Source: Sphingobacteriales bacterium
GTDB lineage: Bacteria > Bacteroidota > Bacteroidia > Chitinophagales > UBA2359
Direction: 5' to 3'
Length of the DNA: 64,000 bases
Assembly (NCBI GenBank): GCA_016706405.1
Contig: JADJJT010000003.1
Coordinates: forward strand, 906,501 to 970,500
This document shows, one piece after another, positions 59,198 through 64,000 of this stretch (within the stretch, counting starts at the first letter, position 1; each line of letters opens with the position of its first letter). The position numbers were made by a program, and so were the translations under genes. Below the pieces are notes generated by a model. It worked only from the letters and a program-made list of their open reading frames with translations, did no database searches and had not been told where the DNA came from.

Positions 59198-61312
59198 ATG
59201 AATAGCCCTATTGTAACCCGCCTTGTAAGCACCGCATCCGGATGTTTTTCTATATTTTTAGGGATAGTTATTACTATTTTATTACTCACCTCACCCCAAG
59301 TAAAACTAAAAGCCCAATTTGTAAATGACGAGGATGCTCCCACAACGCCAACTAAGCCAAAATCGTACAAACTGCCCTTAATTGATGCCGTAAATTTAGC
59401 CGAAGCCTTCAATAGAAACGACAGCAACACCTTTTACGCCATTTTAGCAGCCTATACAGGCGGAAAAGCCGACACCGCAAGCCTGTTAGCTAATTTTAAA
59501 CTGAAAGGCAATACTATTTTGTACGAGTATTTAAAACTATACGAGAAGCGCCAAGCACAAACCCTTAACATTTTTAATATACCCGGAAGAGGTGGCACAG
59601 ATAATTATGTGAAACCGTCGGGCGACATGTCCTACGGCACAGGTTTTAGCTGGAATAAAATTGCCGATGGCCTTAGCCAATTTGTAGCCAGCCGGATTAA
59701 ACAAGAAATGGTGGGCACCTTTTTTTTACGCCTGCAACGCGATTTTACCAAGTACAAAGAGCTGCAAGTATTTTTTCCTTCGACCTACCAATATGTAAAC
59801 GTTTTAGGCGACCATAACCCGGCTATGCTTATGGACTTATTACATACTTCTATTAAAAACGACATTAACAATATACCGCGAAATGTGCCCAATTTACAAG
59901 ACATTCCGCGCTATAAACAAATGATTGAAGACAGGCCGCAGCTTCAAATACTGCTTACTACTGGTGCGGCCTTGGGTTATTTGTACGAAAATCGGGAACA
60001 TCCGGCAAAAATTATTGAACTGTTGCCCGAGCTTCCTTTTATTAAAGATGCAAAAAGTACTACTTTTCAGCGCTCGGTAAATACATTGGCCTTTGTATCG
60101 AAAGCATTAAAAAAAGATGAAAACACATGGGCTTCAAAAGAAGAGTTTGACGATTTAGAAAATACCGACAATGCCCCCATTTTGCTTATGGGTTTAATGT
60201 GGCAGCGTTACGGCAATTTAGTTAACAACGTTGCCATTGACCGCCGCGACATGCCCGCCTATTACCGAGATTTACCCATATCGGGCGGGGCAAATAAAAA
60301 TCTAATAACCATGAGCGAGGTAGTTTATGCCTACCAGCTTACTTACCGCAACGACAACTTAAACCCCGTTCCGGATAGCACAACTTATTCGACTTATAAT
60401 TTATTTAAACCTTATTTTAAATCAGTTTTAGACCTAACAACAAAAACACAACGCGAGTATCAAAGCCTTGCCATCCGTACCAACCAAAAAACCGGCACCC
60501 AAATACAATTTAATGAAATATTGCCCTACCTAAAATTAGTGGCCGAAATTTTAGAGTTTTCGTTTAACCAAAAATCTTTTGGAAACCCCAACGCCAAACA
60601 AAATTTTGCTGGTATTGCGTCAAATTTATTGAATTTATACCAATCGGTCGAAGAAAAAGAATATAGTGCAGCCGTTGCCAATTTAAGTTTGTTGTTGGCC
60701 ACCTCACTTCCGGAGGAAACCGCATTTAAACGCGAGTTTTTAACCTATGGTTTGTTTATGGCTAATGTTGCCAATGCCCGCTCATCAAACGAGGTGCGGT
60801 TAGCCATTGAAGCCATAGCTGTACCCCCCGGAAGCACAGCTATTAAACGCACTGCTGGCTTAAACATATCGTTAAATGCCTTTGCAGGGCCGTTTTATGC
60901 TGCCGAAAATTTATTGTCGCGCCCAAGTGGGGCCAGCAATAAGTGGGGGGGCACGGCGGGTTTAACTACCCCTGTAGGGATATGTATAAGTACCGGATTG
61001 GGCAAAGCCGGCTCTGTTGGCGTAGTAACCTCGCTGTTAGATATTGGCTCGTTAGTTAGTTTCCGGATGAAAGATCCCAGCGCACAAGTTTTACCTCAAT
61101 TCAAACTGCAAAACATATTAGCGCCGGGCATATATGCAGTTTACGGAGTTGCCCAACTGCCCTTAGCACTAGGCTTTGGTGTTCAGTATGGCCCACAACT
61201 GCGCGAAATCACCCTAAATCAAGTAAAAACAAGCTCAAATGCCTACCGTATGGGCGCGTTTGTAGCCATAGATATTCCGATGTTCAATTTTTATACCCGT
61301 ATGAAAGAATAA
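59198..61312 (+). CDS. large exported protein of unknown function
   Basis: A 704 aa protein with an N-terminal hydrophobic segment (FSIFLGIVITILLLTSPQVK) that could be a signal peptide or anchor. The middle is helical (about 60-540); the last 130 residues are Gly-rich and beta-like (ISLNAFAGPFYAAENLLSRP, then VGICISTGLGKAGSVGVVTS, IYAVYGVAQLPLALGFGVQY), resembling an outer-membrane barrel portion, ending FVAIDIPMFNFYTRMKE. No family recognised; it may be an outer-membrane associated protein. A heptamer array starts 5 bases after its stop. Confidence 0.7.
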   Translation: MNSPIVTRLVSTASGCFSIFLGIVITILLLTSPQVKLKAQFVNDEDAPTTPTKPKSYKLPLIDAVNLAEAFNRNDSNTFYAILAAYTGGKADTASLLANFKLKGNTILYEYLKLYEKRQAQTLNIFNIPGRGGTDNYVKPSGDMSYGTGFSWNKIADGLSQFVASRIKQEMVGTFFLRLQRDFTKYKELQVFFPSTYQYVNVLGDHNPAMLMDLLHTSIKNDINNIPRNVPNLQDIPRYKQMIEDRPQLQILLTTGAALGYLYENREHPAKIIELLPELPFIKDAKSTTFQRSVNTLAFVSKALKKDENTWASKEEFDDLENTDNAPILLMGLMWQRYGNLVNNVAIDRRDMPAYYRDLPISGGANKNLITMSEVVYAYQLTYRNDNLNPVPDSTTYSTYNLFKPYFKSVLDLTTKTQREYQSLAIRTNQKTGTQIQFNEILPYLKLVAEILEFSFNQKSFGNPNAKQNFAGIASNLLNLYQSVEEKEYSAAVANLSLLLATSLPEETAFKREFLTYGLFMANVANARSSNEVRLAIEAIAVPPGSTAIKRTAGLNISLNAFAGPFYAAENLLSRPSGASNKWGGTAGLTTPVGICISTGLGKAGSVGVVTSLLDIGSLVSFRMKDPSAQVLPQFKLQNILAPGIYAVYGVAQLPLALGFGVQYGPQLREITLNQVKTSSNAYRMGAFVAIDIPMFNFYTRMKE

Positions 61313-61317
61313 TCTTA

Positions 61318-61422
61318 CTTTTGGCTGTTAGCTTTTGGCTTTTGGCTTTTGGCTTTTGGCTTTTGGCTTTTGGCTTTTGGCTGTTAGCTGTTGGCTTTGG
61401 GCTTTTGGCTGTTGGCTGTTAT
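61318..61422 (+). repeat. heptamer array (CTTTTGG/CTGTTGG) upstream of sppA
   Basis: About 15 consecutive 7-base units: seven perfect CTTTTGG copies at 61332-61380, flanked by variants CTGTTAG, CTGTTGG and CTTTGGG that keep the 7-base register. It ends 41 bases before the sppA ATG. Changes in copy number would alter the spacing of upstream signals to sppA. Confidence 0.85.
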
Positions 61423-61463
61423 CAATTATCAATTAACCATTATTATCAATTTATCTATACTGC

Positions 61464-63245
61464 ATGTCTTTTTTTAAAACCACCCTTGCCACTGTTTTAG
61501 GCATATTTTTATTTTTTGCACTCCTATTTGTTCTTTTTATGGTTTTTGGTCTTGCTGCGTCTGTATCATCGACCAGCCCAATTGCCGAAAACAGTATATT
61601 AAAATTAAAACTCGACAACCCAATACCCGACAAATCGAAGCCCGAAGATTTAGAAATTGGCAGCTTAGGGCAATTTTCGTTTGCTCAAACAATTGGATTG
61701 GCCGATATGATAAACACTATTGAACATGCTGCTACCGACAACCGAATTAAAGGTATTTACTTAGAATTGAGCAGCACACCATCGGGCTTTGCAAACCTAA
61801 AATCACTGCGCGATGCCTTAGCCAACTTTAAAACATCCGGAAAATTTATTGTGGCTTACGGCGAAACTATGACCCAAGGGGCTTATTTTATAGCATCAGT
61901 TGCCGATAAAATTTACCTCAATCCTACAGGCTTGGTGTTATTGAAAGGCTTCTCAACGGAAATACCTTTTTTTAAAAACACTTTAGACAAATTAGGTGTT
62001 GAGCCCGAAATTTTTTATGCCGGAAACTTTAAAAGTGCAACCGAACCATTTAGGCTTACCAAAATGAGCGATTATAACCGCATTCAAACCCGCGAGCTTA
62101 TTAATGGCTTTCAAAATATTTACATAGAAACGGTAGCCTCTGCCCGCAAAATGTCGCCGCAACAACTCACACAAATTATTGATAATTTAACTGTACGAAA
62201 AGCTGAAGATGCTAAACAAAGTGGTGTTATTGATGAATTGGCATACTACGACGGTGTTTTGAACGACCTTGAAGCCCGGATTGGCATAGCCAAAGACAGC
62301 AAAGAAAAAGTTAAATTTGCCAATATAACAACTTATTTTGAGGATGTAAAAGGCGATTTTCAAAAACTAACTAAAGATAAAATTGCCGTTGTATATGCCG
62401 AAGGCAGTATTGTTGATGGTTTGGGCGAATCGGGTGAAGTAGCCTCGGAACCTTTTTCAAAAATGTTCCGCCGGATTAGAGAGGACGAACAAATTAAAGC
62501 AGTTGTTTTGCGCGTAAATTCGCCGGGTGGTAGTGCCTTAGCCAGCGATATTATGTGGCGCGAACTAAAATTAATAAAAGAAAAAGGCAAACCAATTATT
62601 GTATCAATGGGCGATGTTGCCGCCTCGGGTGGGTATTATATATCGTGTATAGCCGATACTATTGTGGCAATGCCTAATACCATTACCGGCTCGATAGGTG
62701 TATTTGGTATGATGGCCGAATTAGATAATTTTTATGCCGACAAATTAGGAATTAGCTACGATACCGTTAAAACCACTAAATTCAGTGATTTCCCTATGTC
62801 GGCAATAGTAAACCGCGACCTTCGAGACGAAGAAAAAATAATCATCCAACAAAGCGTGGACCAAATTTATGATACTTTTTTACAACGAGTAGCCGAAGGG
62901 CGCGGCATGACCCGCGATGCCGTACACCAGGTAGCCCAGGGGCGCGTATGGACGGGTGAACAAGCCAAACAAAAAGGCTTGGTTGATGTGTTAGGCAACC
63001 TTGATGATGCTATTAGAATTGCCGCTACAAAAGCAAATATTGCCGATAAATATTACGTGCGCTACTACCCCACCGATAAAGATTTTGCTACACGTATAAT
63101 GGAACAAATTACAGGCAAAGAAACTAAACAAAATATTATAAAAAAAGAATTAGGCCCGTTCTATGCCTCGTATCAACAGTTAAAAGCCATTACCCAAATG
63201 CGCGGCCCACAAATGCGACTGCCTTTTGTCTATAACTTTGAGTAA
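61464..63245 (+). CDS. sppA: signal peptide peptidase SppA, 67K type
   Basis: A 593 aa inner-membrane serine protease with an N-terminal membrane helix (VLGIFLFFALLFVLFMVFGL) and two tandem ClpP-like domains. The catalytic Lys is Lys190 in NFKSATEPF and the Ser is Ser388 in GDVAASGGYYI, about 200 residues apart as in E. coli SppA (Lys209/Ser409). Supporting motifs: LRVNSPGGSALASDIMWREL, ITGSIGVFGM, RVWTGEQAKQKGLVD. It degrades cleaved signal peptides in the membrane. An array of heptamers sits in its upstream region. Confidence 0.93.
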   Translation: MSFFKTTLATVLGIFLFFALLFVLFMVFGLAASVSSTSPIAENSILKLKLDNPIPDKSKPEDLEIGSLGQFSFAQTIGLADMINTIEHAATDNRIKGIYLELSSTPSGFANLKSLRDALANFKTSGKFIVAYGETMTQGAYFIASVADKIYLNPTGLVLLKGFSTEIPFFKNTLDKLGVEPEIFYAGNFKSATEPFRLTKMSDYNRIQTRELINGFQNIYIETVASARKMSPQQLTQIIDNLTVRKAEDAKQSGVIDELAYYDGVLNDLEARIGIAKDSKEKVKFANITTYFEDVKGDFQKLTKDKIAVVYAEGSIVDGLGESGEVASEPFSKMFRRIREDEQIKAVVLRVNSPGGSALASDIMWRELKLIKEKGKPIIVSMGDVAASGGYYISCIADTIVAMPNTITGSIGVFGMMAELDNFYADKLGISYDTVKTTKFSDFPMSAIVNRDLRDEEKIIIQQSVDQIYDTFLQRVAEGRGMTRDAVHQVAQGRVWTGEQAKQKGLVDVLGNLDDAIRIAATKANIADKYYVRYYPTDKDFATRIMEQITGKETKQNIIKKELGPFYASYQQLKAITQMRGPQMRLPFVYNFE

Positions 63246-63315
63246 GTAAAAAAATACTATTATTTTTTGTTGTTACTTATTGCCGGCAAAAGAAAGGGTG
63301 TACAAAACCAAGCTA

Positions 63316-63370
63316 AAAAATATACAGGTTAGTTAATATTGCTAATTGATTCGCCTGTATATTTTTTTTT
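63316..63370. terminator. terminator between sppA and the convergent edge gene
   Basis: AAAAATATACAGG (63316-63328) pairs with CCTGTATATTTTT (63354-63366), a perfect 13 bp A/T-ended stem, followed by a T run on the plus strand and, on the minus strand, by a T-rich tract too. It serves convergent transcripts. Confidence 0.8.
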
Positions 63371-63386
63371 GAAGGGTAGGATGATA

Positions 63387-64000
63387 TTACTTTTCTACAT
63401 CAAAATAGAAAAACAATTTATCCATAATTAATTGAGCCTCAACTAGCTCGCTATCTAAAGAGGAGAGTTCCATTTTTCCGTTCAATTTTGCCTGTACTTT
63501 TTCCGGAAGTTTTTTGAAATTTCCTTTAAACGCAACTTGCCCACCCAAGCCCAAATTGTCTAATAAGCCACCATCCCACGATATAATATTGCCCGGATAC
63601 GGCATACCCAAACTGTTAAAATAAAAAGGGTTGCCGTTGCTTTTAGCTAAAACACTAATGGGGCAGCCCGTTTTTATGCTATCGGCAGTATGCCAGCGCG
63701 CACCCTGATGCTCAATAACAATACGTAAAACTGATTTGTAAGGATTCGACGGTTCCCAAATAAGGCGCAGTTCGTCACTTGTATTGGCAAAAATGCGCGT
63801 GGCAGGTATAAATACGCCTTGATTGCCGCGAACTGAATCGCGTTGAATATGGTTAGGCCCAAATATTTTTTTAAGGTCGGCTTCGGTGGTGGTAGCTGTA
63901 ATAGCCCCCACTTTTTGCCCTGGAATGCACAACCAGTTAGTATTGGTAGTTATGGCCGGCGGGTAATTTTTTGAGTCCGTTTGTTGCTTGGTTTTTGACA
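63387..64000 (-). CDS. conserved hypothetical protein, partial at window end
   Basis: The frame is open to the window edge (no stop between 63932 and 64000), so the 5' end lies outside. The visible 204 codons include WLCIPGQKVGAITATTTEAD, LKKIFGPNHIQRD, RWHTADSIKTGCPISVLAKS and GNIISWDGGLLDNL. The pattern of a short ATTTEADLKKIFG segment suggests a secreted or periplasmic protein. No named family recognised. Confidence 0.6.
   Translation of the reverse strand, partial: SKTKQQTDSKNYPPAITTNTNWLCIPGQKVGAITATTTEADLKKIFGPNHIQRDSVRGNQGVFIPATRIFANTSDELRLIWEPSNPYKSVLRIVIEHQGARWHTADSIKTGCPISVLAKSNGNPFYFNSLGMPYPGNIISWDGGLLDNLGLGGQVAFKGNFKKLPEKVQAKLNGKMELSSLDSELVEAQLIMDKLFFYFDVEK

Noticed and set aside
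1..64000. tRNA or rRNA genes
   Set aside because: No cloverleaf-like segment or rRNA signature was seen in any intergenic region; the prophage does not abut a tRNA.

Overview
The window is a Bacteroidota (Bacteroidetes) chromosome segment that carries a Mu-like transposable prophage of about 36.9 kb. Bacteroidota signs are several secreted proteins ending in type IX secretion (T9SS) sorting domains, an OmpA/PD40 lipoprotein-type protein, promoter -7 boxes of the form TAnnTTTG, A-rich leaders without clear Shine-Dalgarno sequences, and an AT-leaning base composition. The genus cannot be told from the sequence.

Left chromosomal part (1-11128): the 3' end of maf, an OmpA-family envelope protein, an ECF sigma factor with a membrane-anchored TPR partner, a pabA/trpG glutamine amidotransferase, a cation-diffusion-facilitator transporter, an NrnA-like DHH phosphoesterase, ndk, hisS and one T9SS cargo protein.

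Prophage (about 11129-48004): bounded by inverted ends containing repeated transposase-type sites (GCAAAAGTAAAACGTAACA). A leftward XRE repressor faces a rightward early operon: Cro-like protein, MuA transposase, MuB ATPase, a DnaA-domain-IV protein, DUF3164-like and GemA-like proteins, lytic transglycosylase, small membrane protein. A promoter then starts an RNA able to form two interleaved long stems (a candidate pseudoknot) just ahead of an AntA-type antirepressor that carries an in-frame amber codon. Virion genes follow in two arms. The leftward arm (32708 to 21968) holds terminase, portal-MuF-nuclease fusion, gp36-like, tape measure, gpG-like and tail terminator-like genes. The rightward arm (32920 to 47913) holds prohead protease/scaffold, capsid, a lipoprotein, tail sheath and tube, tail chaperones with a textbook -1 frameshift signal, LysM protein, repeat-rich fibre, baseplate genes and a Dam methylase. 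The phage is a contractile-tailed myovirus by gene content. It looks decayed: an IS982 element sits 10 bp upstream of the tape-measure start, an IS5 element splits the tail gpI-like gene, and the antirepressor and dam each have a premature stop.

Right chromosomal part (48005-64000): a tandemly duplicated block of secreted T9SS proteins (two 536-537 aa paralogues, a pappalysin-type M43 metalloprotease and a remnant of a second copy of its C-terminus), an Omp28-like T9SS protein, a 704 aa exported protein, sppA, and a partial gene at the edge. Two short tandem arrays of related G/T-rich units occur here. One (octamer CTGTTGGG) lies between an ATG and the signal peptide of the M43 protease and sets the reading frame, so it may be a phase-variation switch. 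The other (heptamers) lies just upstream of sppA.

The most noteworthy items are the interleaved-stem RNA before the antirepressor, the portal-MuF-nuclease triple fusion, the frameshift signal in the tail chaperone gene, the hairpin built from transposase sites at the right prophage end, the octamer array, and the marked excess of the palindrome TCCGGA over the whole window.
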